A DNA stretch of 12,452 bases from Bacteroidales bacterium (GTDB lineage Bacteria > Bacteroidota > Bacteroidia > Bacteroidales > B18-G4): positions 1 to 12,452 of the forward strand of contig JAGLEK010000419.1 of the NCBI GenBank assembly GCA_023145125.1. Reading direction: 5' to 3'. Position numbers and translations under genes: made by a program. The notes beneath the pieces are model-generated. The model ran no database searches. It had not been told where the DNA came from and was given only the letters and a program-made list of their open reading frames with translations. Every line of letters begins with the position of its first letter. Position 1 is the stretch's first letter. Positions 1 to 6,016 of this stretch are shown here, piece after piece.

Positions 1-602
1 TTTGACTGTATACGATTGCCATCCTTGTACAATTTGGCATAGATGTAGGTGGCTATTTCAGGTAGTTTTGCCAACAGGTTCAATACATCTTCATAAGTGG
101 GTTCCCAGTAATCTTCTTTTTTGAGGCCGGCAAAATATTTCTTCGTAAAGAAAGACTCGCGGTGCATTGTAAGGATGGCTGATGAAAAGATGGTCATGGG
201 ATGACTGCAGCAGGGAAAGGCGTCGATCACTTCATACACATAGCGCGGAAGTATCCTCCTTTTGCTGAATTCATCCACTACATCTGCAACCTCTTTGTCA
301 TTTGGGATATCGCCCGTAAGCAAGAGGAACAATAGTCCTTCTACGTAAGGCATCTCGGCATCTTTTGGCTTGGGCAGGAGTTCGAAAACTTCTTTAAGGG
401 TATAACCCCTGTACCGGATACCTTCATTGGGATCGAGATAGGATATGTCCGTCACCAGGCTTTTCAATCCCCTCATCCCGCCAAGGGCTTTTGCTATGGT
501 TACTTCATCAACAACAACATCGCCATACTCTTTGAGTAATTTTGCTGTGCGTGGCCGCCATTCTTCAATTTTTTGCGTGAGCCTTTCTTTTAATACTGAC
601 AT
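1..602 (-). CDS. gltA: Citrate synthase, mitochondrial-like type (3' end outside window)
   Basis: Citrate synthase condenses oxaloacetate with acetyl-CoA to citrate, the entry step of the TCA cycle, in the cytoplasm. About 200 N-terminal codons are visible, beginning MSVLKERLTQKIEEW. Translation gives segments typical of the eukaryote-like family: GIRYRGYTLKEVFELLP, MPYVEGLLFLLLTGDIPN and, near residue 140, CCSHPMTIFSSAIL, matching the HPM segment of mitochondrial citrate synthases. Full-length family members have roughly 430-450 residues, so the catalytic His and Asp residues of the second half lie beyond the window. It follows icd after 36 nt on the same strand, and an acn-icd-gltA order is known from Bacteroides; no acn is seen upstream of icd here. 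The ATG at 602 is strongly supported by an AGGAGG five bases before it. Family assignment is confident from sequence recall, not from a search. Confidence 0.93.
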   Translation of the reverse strand, partial: MSVLKERLTQKIEEWRPRTAKLLKEYGDVVVDEVTIAKALGGMRGLKSLVTDISYLDPNEGIRYRGYTLKEVFELLPKPKDAEMPYVEGLLFLLLTGDIPNDKEVADVVDEFSKRRILPRYVYEVIDAFPCCSHPMTIFSSAILTMHRESFFTKKYFAGLKKEDYWEPTYEDVLNLLAKLPEIATYIYAKLYKDGNRIQS

Positions 603-607
603 GTTTT

Positions 608-631
608 CCTCCTGTCTTACACCTGGTAAGA
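608..631 (-). promoter_or_regulatory. Strong Shine-Dalgarno site and adjacent hairpin in front of gltA
   Basis: On the minus strand AGGAGG (613-608) sits five bases before the gltA ATG. Directly upstream is an inverted repeat, TCTTAC / GTAAGA (631-626 and 620-615), with a five-base loop, giving a 6-bp hairpin one base from the ribosome-binding site. The icd stop codon ends at 639, so the hairpin fills the intercistronic gap. No other gene start in the window has a comparable ribosome-binding site. The hairpin may influence reinitiation or ribosome loading on gltA; that role is inferred. Confidence 0.6.
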
Positions 632-638
632 AATGTTA

Positions 639-2003
639 TTACATATTTTCAATTATTGCGCTGCCAAACTCGGAGCACTTAAGCAGGGTGGCACCTTCCA
701 TCATACGATGGTAATCATAGGTAACCCTTTTCTGGCTGATGGTTTTTTGAAGCCCTGACCAGATCAGGTCGTGGGCCTCATGCCACCCCATATATTTCAG
801 CATCATACTCCCTGAAATGATCACAGATCCGGGATTGACCTTATCCAGGCCTGCATACTTGGGTGCTGTGCCGTGAGTTGCTTCAAATATCGCATGCCCG
901 GTTTCATAATTTATGTTGGCACCCGGGGCTATCCCGATACCACCCACCTGGGCGGCAAGAGCATCCGACAGGTAATCGCCATTCAGGTTCATGGTGGCAA
1001 CAACATCAAATTCGGCTGCCCTTGTGAGCACTTGCTGTAAGGTGATGTCGGCAATAGCATCTTTGATAAGGAGCATTTCTTTCCACTTGCCATCCCCATG
1101 GGTTGGGATAAGCTTCAGACCTTCTTCCACCTCAGCCCTTACATCGGCTTTTTGCGAATCGGTCATCATGTGGTATCCGGGTTCTATAAGCTTTGCATTG
1201 TCTGCAATGCTGATACCCGGATTGCTTTCTGCATTACCCAGTATCCAGCTTTCTCTCTCGGTGACCAGCTGTTCGCGAAATTCCTTTTTAGCTATCTCGT
1301 AACCCCAGTTCTTGAAGGCCCCTTCAGTAAACTTCATGATGTTGCCTTTATGCACAAGGGTAAGCGACCGGCGGCCTTCTTCAAGAGCAAAGGAAATGGC
1401 AGCACGGATAAGCCTGTACGAACCCTCTTTTGATATTGGTTTGATCCCAATACCGGAAGTTTCAGGGAAACGGATCTTGTCTATACCCATTTCCTCTCTT
1501 ATGAAATCAACGACTTTCTTTACCTCATCACTGCCTGCCTGCCATTCAATGCCGACATAGATATCTTCCGTATTTTCCCTAAAGATGACTATATCCACGT
1601 CTTCAGGCTTCTTAACGGGCGAGGGAACCCCGGTGATGTATTTTACCGGCCGCAGGCATACATACAGGTCGAGGATCTGTCTCAATGCGACATTTAGCGA
1701 ACGGATTCCGCCTCCCACAGGTGTGGTGAGCGGCCCTTTGATCCCAACGAGGTATTCATTAAAAGCATCGACAGTTTCTTTCGGGAGCCAGTCATTGAAA
1801 CGATTGAAAGCGTTTTCACCGGCATATACTTCTTTCCATTCAATCTTACGCTTACCCCCGTAAGCTTTTTCAACAGCAGCATCAAACACCCTGACTGATG
1901 CAGCCCAGATATCAGGGCCTGTGCCATCACCTTCGATAAACGGTATTGTTGGATGGTCGGGAACGACCAGTTGATTGTCTGAAATTTTGATTTTTTCTCC
2001 CAT
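639..2003 (-). CDS. icd: NADP-dependent isocitrate dehydrogenase, type I, with an extra internal segment
   Basis: It oxidatively decarboxylates isocitrate to 2-oxoglutarate with NADP+ in the TCA cycle. The 454-residue protein aligns along its whole length with E. coli Icd (416 residues). Visible landmarks are GGGIRSLNVALRQ with Ser102 (equivalent to the regulatory Ser113), Tyr149 and Lys219 (catalytic Tyr160/Lys230), metal-binding Asp319, Asp343 and Asp347, and Lys382/Tyr383 with Tyr429/Arg433, the residues that select NADP over NAD. Relative to E. coli there is an added stretch of about 45-50 residues around 248-305 (beginning TERESWILGN); as I recall, cyanobacterial Icd proteins carry a similar segment. 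The same C-terminal ending, CSEFGxAIIENM, is kept. No Shine-Dalgarno is seen before the ATG at 2003. gltA follows on the same strand. No gene for an Icd kinase/phosphatase is in the window. Confidence 0.96.
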   Translation of the reverse strand: MGEKIKISDNQLVVPDHPTIPFIEGDGTGPDIWAASVRVFDAAVEKAYGGKRKIEWKEVYAGENAFNRFNDWLPKETVDAFNEYLVGIKGPLTTPVGGGIRSLNVALRQILDLYVCLRPVKYITGVPSPVKKPEDVDIVIFRENTEDIYVGIEWQAGSDEVKKVVDFIREEMGIDKIRFPETSGIGIKPISKEGSYRLIRAAISFALEEGRRSLTLVHKGNIMKFTEGAFKNWGYEIAKKEFREQLVTERESWILGNAESNPGISIADNAKLIEPGYHMMTDSQKADVRAEVEEGLKLIPTHGDGKWKEMLLIKDAIADITLQQVLTRAAEFDVVATMNLNGDYLSDALAAQVGGIGIAPGANINYETGHAIFEATHGTAPKYAGLDKVNPGSVIISGSMMLKYMGWHEAHDLIWSGLQKTISQKRVTYDYHRMMEGATLLKCSEFGSAIIENM

Positions 2004-2024
2004 AAATATTTGGATTAAAGGGTG

Positions 2025-2032
2025 CTAAATTA
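2025..2032 (-). promoter_or_regulatory. Possible -7 promoter element of the icd-gltA operon
   Basis: Read on the minus strand the bases are TAATTTAG, one mismatch from the Bacteroidota -7 consensus TAnnTTTG, about 20 bases before the icd start codon. TTTTTG lies upstream but only about 15 bases away, shorter than the usual 19-21, so the -33 partner is uncertain. Confidence 0.35.
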
Positions 2033-2346
2033 CAAAAATCAACGATACAAAAATTGCTTTTTTCAATTTATATCTCTTTCTAAATTGCTTGTATCCGTTG
2101 AAACAAAAGCACTTTTGCATTGTTTGAATACTAAACGTATGCACATATCTCATAATGTACCTGTAATTTTTTCGACGGCTACTGCAAACTTTGCGATCGT
2201 GCTTACGATATAATTGCCGGGAACAGGTACCGCTGGTTTGGAAGGAATGAAAGTTGCCGGATCAATCCTATGGATTAAGCAACAGCCTCTTTTATCTATA
2301 ATGATCTTATTAACATTTTTTAAAGGATGAATATTCCTTTTAGATG

Positions 2347-2354
2347 TATATTTG
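2347..2354 (+). promoter_or_regulatory. Probable -7 promoter element of the PspC/LiaF-like operon
   Basis: TATATTTG is a perfect match to the Bacteroidota -7 consensus TAnnTTTG and lies 18 bases before the ATG at 2373, predicting a very short leader. No convincing TTG is seen at the -33 position, so the promoter may be weak or need an activator. Confidence 0.5.
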
Positions 2355-2372
2355 TTATGATAAACTATTATT

Positions 2373-2831
2373 ATGGAAAAAAGATCCGGCTTGTATAGAA
2401 GCAAAAGTGAAAGTATGATCGGTGGCGTGGCCGGGGGTATTGGCGAGGCTATTAACCTTGATCCAACCTTAATAAGGGTACTTTTTATTTTATTGGTGCT
2501 TGTTGGTGGTGGCGGTGTCATCCTCTATATCATCTTATGGATCGTGCTTCCACTCAATGATCAGAATACTTACAATGTAAATACAAATATTATGGAAGAA
2601 AAGAACACACAGGAAAAGGGGCAGGGCCCCGATTTCTCACATGACACAAACAAATTCAAAAAGAAAGATGAGGGCAGTCTTATAGCCGGATTGATACTGA
2701 TCACACTTGGCATAATATTCCTTGTGATCCGCTACATACCGCATATCGATTTTGGTGATCTATGGCCGGTGATATTGATTGTGATTGGAATTGTACTCTT
2801 AAGAAATGCCTTTGTCAGCAAGAAACAATAG
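2373..2831 (+). CDS. PspC-domain membrane protein with a C-terminal LiaI/LiaF-type membrane module
   Basis: Residues 2-62 form a PspC domain: the motif MIGGVAGGIGEAINLDPTL, then the hydrophobic stretch 32-60 ending ILWIVLP. PspC proteins sit in the inner membrane and take part in phage-shock-type envelope stress responses. A polar linker (63-104) rich in Asn, Glu and Lys follows, then a pair of membrane helices (about 105-120 and 128-144) with the signature GLILITLG...LWPVILIVIGIVLL. That pair resembles the N-terminus of the next gene, which begins 45 bases downstream, so the two are probably one transcript. A clear -7 element precedes the gene; the ATG at 2373 fits the start of the PspC motif and has no Shine-Dalgarno. 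The domain call is firm; the signal it responds to cannot be read from the sequence. Confidence 0.88.
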   Translation: MEKRSGLYRSKSESMIGGVAGGIGEAINLDPTLIRVLFILLVLVGGGGVILYIILWIVLPLNDQNTYNVNTNIMEEKNTQEKGQGPDFSHDTNKFKKKDEGSLIAGLILITLGIIFLVIRYIPHIDFGDLWPVILIVIGIVLLRNAFVSKKQ

Positions 2832-2876
2832 TGATCTTAAAAGTTATCTGCCCATTCATCTTAAAAATTTCCTATC

Positions 2877-3779
2877 ATGAAATACAAAAACCTGTTCTGG
2901 GGTATGGTTCTCATTATGTTGGGTGTTGCATACCTTTTAAAGAAGTTTGATGTTATCTGGTTCAATTGGCGTGATATGCTTAGCCTCTGGCCTTTATTAC
3001 TGGTATTATGGGGCATTTCGCTCTTGCCCCTGAAGTCTTTGTATAAGCTGATCGCGTCATTGCTGGCAGTTTTTGCTATGATAATGCTAATTTATTATAA
3101 CCCCGGCAGATGGCATTCCGGCTGGTTATGGATCGGGCATTGGGATAAGAATGAAAAAATTGAATTGAATACAAGTGAATCACGTATTGATTCCACCGAT
3201 ATTGCATTTCTTGAGCTGGATGCTGCTGCAGGGAGCTATGTTATCTCAGGAATCACAAATCAACTTGTAGATTTCAAGCATTTTGGCGATTCGGGAACAT
3301 ATTATATGAGTACGTCCGTGGAGGGCAAGAAGCAATACGTCAGGATCGGGCCGGAAAGCCATCGGAACCAACTCAGCTTATACCGTTCACACGAGGTGGA
3401 AATAAAGCTCAACCCGGAGATCGTGTGGGACCTGGATATTGATGCAGGTGCTGCCGACATATATTTGGATCTAAGCCCGTTTATCATCAATGAGCTGCGT
3501 ATCGATGGCGGGGCCACCTCCATTGAGATAAAGTTGGGAAACCTGTCTGATAACCTTGATGTAAAAATTGAAACCGGTGTTTCTTCTGTCTTGATCAAGA
3601 TCCCAAAGGAGGTTGCCTGTGAGGTCAATACAGACTCTTTCCTGGTTTCAAAAGAATTGCCGGGCTTCGATAAGGTGAGTAAGAGCACCTATGTAAGCCC
3701 TAACTTCTCATCATCTGAACAAAACATAACCATCGAATTCAATTCAGGGATTTCCAGCCTGAGAGTGATACGCTATTAA
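2877..3779 (+). CDS. LiaF-like membrane protein with repeated beta (toast-rack type) C-terminal domain
   Basis: This 300-residue protein has three predicted membrane helices near the N-terminus (about 7-22, 35-52 and 56-74), including GMVLIMLGVAYLL and LWPLLLVLWGISLL. A Trp-rich segment (79-90) follows, then a domain built from repeats of the pattern L-x-I-x-x-G-A-x-x-I-x-I. Copies are visible at about 112-125, 186-200, 207-221, 228-243 and 286-300 (for example LDIDAGAADIYLDLS and LRIDGGATSIEIKLG). This layout matches LiaF/YvqF-type envelope-stress proteins and toast-rack/DUF2154-like or DUF4097-like beta domains. The C-terminal domain is probably on the periplasmic side. In Firmicutes LiaF holds a LiaS kinase inactive; here no kinase is adjacent, and the nearest one lies about 7.5 kb away in the window, so a similar partner role is only a possibility. 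Confidence 0.8.
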   Translation: MKYKNLFWGMVLIMLGVAYLLKKFDVIWFNWRDMLSLWPLLLVLWGISLLPLKSLYKLIASLLAVFAMIMLIYYNPGRWHSGWLWIGHWDKNEKIELNTSESRIDSTDIAFLELDAAAGSYVISGITNQLVDFKHFGDSGTYYMSTSVEGKKQYVRIGPESHRNQLSLYRSHEVEIKLNPEIVWDLDIDAGAADIYLDLSPFIINELRIDGGATSIEIKLGNLSDNLDVKIETGVSSVLIKIPKEVACEVNTDSFLVSKELPGFDKVSKSTYVSPNFSSSEQNITIEFNSGISSLRVIRY

Positions 3780-3889
3780 GCAATACCTTGTTTGGCGAGT
3801 TCCTGATCAATTTTAGGTTTTTCCACTGTTGTATGTCAGAATTACATGAATTTTTACAAGGGTATGATTGTTGATATACCTTATTCCAC

Positions 3890-4813
3890 ATGAAATATAA
3901 AGATTATTATAAGATATTAGGTGTAAATAAAAAGGCTTCCCAGGCAGAAATTAAGAAGGCCTACCGGAAGCTGGCCATGAAGTTCCATCCTGACAAGAAC
4001 CAGGGCGATGCAAAGGCTGAGGAGAAGTTCAAGGAGATCAGTGAGGCAAATGAGGTCCTGGGAAATCCTGAAAACAGGGGTAAATATGACCAGATGGGTG
4101 CGAACTGGAAGCATTATGAAAAAAATGGGGCCTACGCAAACCAGGGTTATGGGCACGGACAGTATGGCGGGTCTCATTATACTGCCGGCGATGGGGTCGA
4201 TCTGGATGATATTTTGGGAGGCGGCGGCTTTTCTGATTTCTTTAAGACCTTCTTTGGGGCAGGATTCGGAGGAAGCAATCAACAACCGCGGCAAAGGCGC
4301 AGCCAGAGGGGCAAAGATTATAAAACCAGGCTCGACCTGACTCTGTTGGAAGCATACCAGGGCACTGAAAGAATGCTTGATATTAATGGCAGCACCATCA
4401 AGGTGAAGGTGGGCAAAGGGGTAAAAGACGGGCAGAAATTAAGGGTAAGGGGTAAAGGTGGTTCAGGCGCTTCAGGCGGGCAGCAGGGCGACCTGTACAT
4501 CATGATAAACATACTTCCTGACCCAAGGTTTAAAAGAAGGGAAAATGACCTTTTTACAACTGTGGAAACAGACCTGTACACTGCAGTGCTTGGAGGCAAA
4601 CTTACTGTTGAGACCATGAAAGGCCCGGTAACCATAACTGTTCCAACAGGCACCCAGAATGAGAAAACATTCAGGCTTAAAAATATGGGCATGCCGGATT
4701 ATGCGCATGCAGCGGTAAATGGCAACCTGTTTGTGAAGGTATATATCAAAATACCTGATAAACTCAGGCCTGAGGAAAGAACCCTGTTTGAGAAACTTCG
4801 CGACAAAAACTAA
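3890..4813 (+). CDS. cbpA: DnaJ-class co-chaperone, CbpA type
   Basis: The 307-residue cytoplasmic protein stimulates DnaK ATPase through its J domain and presents unfolded clients; E. coli CbpA (306 residues) also binds curved DNA. The J domain covers residues 1-70 with the HPD motif at 33-35 (MKFHPDKNQGD). A Gly/Phe/Tyr-rich linker (about 85-135) includes DLDDILGGGG and FFGAGFGG. Two substrate-binding beta-sandwich domains (about 140-300) follow, with DLTLLEAYQGTER and GDLYIMINILPDPRFKRR. The cysteine zinc-finger of true DnaJ is absent, which supports the class II/CbpA call. The ATG at 3890 starts right at the J domain. CbpA is often followed by its small modulator gene cbpM; the 131-base gap after this gene has no room for it. 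It lies on the same strand as the PspC and LiaF-like genes, 110 bases downstream, and could share their stress response. Confidence 0.92.
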   Translation: MKYKDYYKILGVNKKASQAEIKKAYRKLAMKFHPDKNQGDAKAEEKFKEISEANEVLGNPENRGKYDQMGANWKHYEKNGAYANQGYGHGQYGGSHYTAGDGVDLDDILGGGGFSDFFKTFFGAGFGGSNQQPRQRRSQRGKDYKTRLDLTLLEAYQGTERMLDINGSTIKVKVGKGVKDGQKLRVRGKGGSGASGGQQGDLYIMINILPDPRFKRRENDLFTTVETDLYTAVLGGKLTVETMKGPVTITVPTGTQNEKTFRLKNMGMPDYAHAAVNGNLFVKVYIKIPDKLRPEERTLFEKLRDKN

Positions 4814-4904
4814 AGCCGATAACTGACCGGCAACCGCCGTTCACTGATTCATACTGTCTTCTTTTTCAATAATATGTTATCTTAGTCCGGAAGAAAGGAT
4901 GCCC

Positions 4905-4930
4905 GGATTGCGATTATCGCTTTCCAATCC
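4905..4930 (+). other. Inverted repeat in the leader of the DUF4249-like gene
   Basis: GGATTG (4905-4910) and CAATCC (4925-4930) are perfect complements and enclose 14 bases that contain a smaller CGA/TCG pair. The hairpin would lie 14 bases before the ATG at 4945. It lacks a T tract, so it is not a standard terminator; a leader structure is possible but unproven. Confidence 0.3.
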
Positions 4931-4944
4931 AGATAGCATTACTT

Positions 4945-5943
4945 ATGAAAAAGGCCGGTTCTATCTTACTGTTGTTATCTCTGCTGTTCACCTTTTCCTG
5001 TGAAACAGACCTTGAGATAGCCAAATATAAAGAGATCAGTGTTGTATATGCATTGATCAATATTAAAGACACAGCACAGTATCTCAGGGTTAACAGGGGG
5101 TTTTCAACCTCTGGCGACCCGAATGATTTTACGCAGCTTAACGATTCCGTTAATTATCCATTTGATGCTTTTGATGTGTTCCTGGAGGAATATCAGAATG
5201 GTTCTCTTGTTGGCGATCCTGTTCAATATCAGCCCATTGACAGGCAAAAAGAGCCCGGGCTCTTTTCAAACGCATCCAATTGTGTTTACAAAACAACTAC
5301 CCCAATCAACGAGGACAGTGAATATAAGCTGCGTGTGATCAACCATACAACAGGAAGCGAAACCTGGGGGATGGCATCAGTGCTGGGTGGTGTGACACTG
5401 GAAGAGTCCTTTTACTGGGAAAGGGCATTCTACCGGGTGAATTATGCTGCGGAAATCGTTCCTGATTATGTGGGAACACTGGATCCATACGATCATGAGC
5501 ATTATATAATGCGGTTCCTGTACTGGGAATATGCCGGTGGTGAAACATATTACAAATATGTTGACTGGATACCTTCAATGGATCCCTTTAAGGAGATCGC
5601 AGATGATGATACTTTATACCAGTTGTTCGATGCTTATTATAAATATCTTTCTGAGGAAATTCCTGTTGACCCGGGCGTAAAGCGAAGGGCTCGTGGTGTT
5701 GATTATATGCTTGCACTGCCGGGCGAGGAGTTGCAATACTTCATCCAGGTTTATGAACAACCTACAAACCCACACTTCTTCCCTGAATATAACAATATGC
5801 ATGATGGCAATGGCATTTTCGGAAGCAAGTACTATTATACATATTTTGGGTTAAAATTGAAACTGAAAACCATCGATACCATCAGCTGGGGGAGGTATCT
5901 GTATCATCATCGTTTTGCCGATTCAAACGGGGAATGGCATTAA
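4945..5943 (+). CDS. DUF4249-like outer-membrane lipoprotein associated with a TonB receptor
   Basis: The 332-residue protein starts MKKAGSILLLLSLLFTFSC, a lipoprotein signal with the modified cysteine at 19. The lipobox (TFSC) is loose, as is common in Bacteroidota. The residues after it, ETDLE, are acidic and would fit export to the cell surface. The mature part is rich in Tyr, Asp and Glu. Its N-terminal segment (ISVVYALINIKDTAQYLRVNRGF) resembles, from memory, DUF4249-family lipoproteins, which often accompany TonB-dependent receptors; this assignment is tentative. The receptor gene begins 73 bases downstream but has its own good -7 element, so the two may be transcribed separately as well as together. 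A weak -7-like TATCTTAG lies at 4879-4886. No enzyme motif was seen; a ligand-binding or surface-assembly role is an inference. Confidence 0.65.
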   Translation: MKKAGSILLLLSLLFTFSCETDLEIAKYKEISVVYALINIKDTAQYLRVNRGFSTSGDPNDFTQLNDSVNYPFDAFDVFLEEYQNGSLVGDPVQYQPIDRQKEPGLFSNASNCVYKTTTPINEDSEYKLRVINHTTGSETWGMASVLGGVTLEESFYWERAFYRVNYAAEIVPDYVGTLDPYDHEHYIMRFLYWEYAGGETYYKYVDWIPSMDPFKEIADDDTLYQLFDAYYKYLSEEIPVDPGVKRRARGVDYMLALPGEELQYFIQVYEQPTNPHFFPEYNNMHDGNGIFGSKYYYTYFGLKLKLKTIDTISWGRYLYHHRFADSNGEWH

Positions 5944-5967
5944 TGCATTTTGTAATAAAACTTTAGC

Positions 5968-5975
5968 TATTTTTG
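5968..5975 (+). promoter_or_regulatory. Probable -7 promoter element of the TonB receptor gene
   Basis: TATTTTTG matches TAnnTTTG perfectly and lies 41 bases before the receptor ATG, in the 73-base gap after the DUF4249-like gene. An upstream TTTTG (5948-5952) is only 15 bases away, shorter than the usual -33 spacing. It suggests that the receptor and peptidase can be expressed without the upstream lipoprotein. Confidence 0.5.
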
Positions 5976-6016
5976 TACCTAACTAAAAAATATCTGACCT
6001 GATATAACTACTCGAT

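Larger units (their letters stand above)
2004..2372. other. Divergent intergenic region between icd and the PspC gene
   Basis: This AT-rich stretch of 369 bases separates two divergently transcribed units and must hold both promoters. A perfect TAnnTTTG element lies near the right end, and a one-mismatch version lies near the left end on the minus strand. A short inverted repeat, CAAAAG-CA-CTTTTG (2104-2117), flanked by AAACA/TGTTT, lies in the middle. The open frames across this stretch look like chance: they lack recognisable protein features and overlap the promoters. No RNA gene was recognised. Confidence 0.6.

Noticed and set aside
2104..2117. Regulatory hairpin CAAAAG-CA-CTTTTG
   Set aside because: The two-base loop is too small without opening a pair, and the sequence is low-complexity AT-rich DNA; kept only as a remark in the intergenic entry.
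2022..2213. Plus-strand frame of 63 codons in the icd upstream region
   Set aside because: It covers the expected icd promoter, has no family resemblance and no start signals; it looks like a chance frame in AT-rich DNA.
2150..2521. Minus-strand frame of 123 codons over the PspC start
   Set aside because: It runs antisense through the PspC-coding segment and its promoter, has low-complexity proline/isoleucine content and no recognisable domain.
3917..4294. Antisense frame inside cbpA, and similar antisense frames inside other long genes
   Set aside because: They are shadows of strongly supported genes with intact domains in the opposite frame.
4905..4930. Rho-independent terminator after cbpA
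   Set aside because: The 6-bp inverted repeat has a 14-base loop and no T tract, and it lies close to the next start codon.
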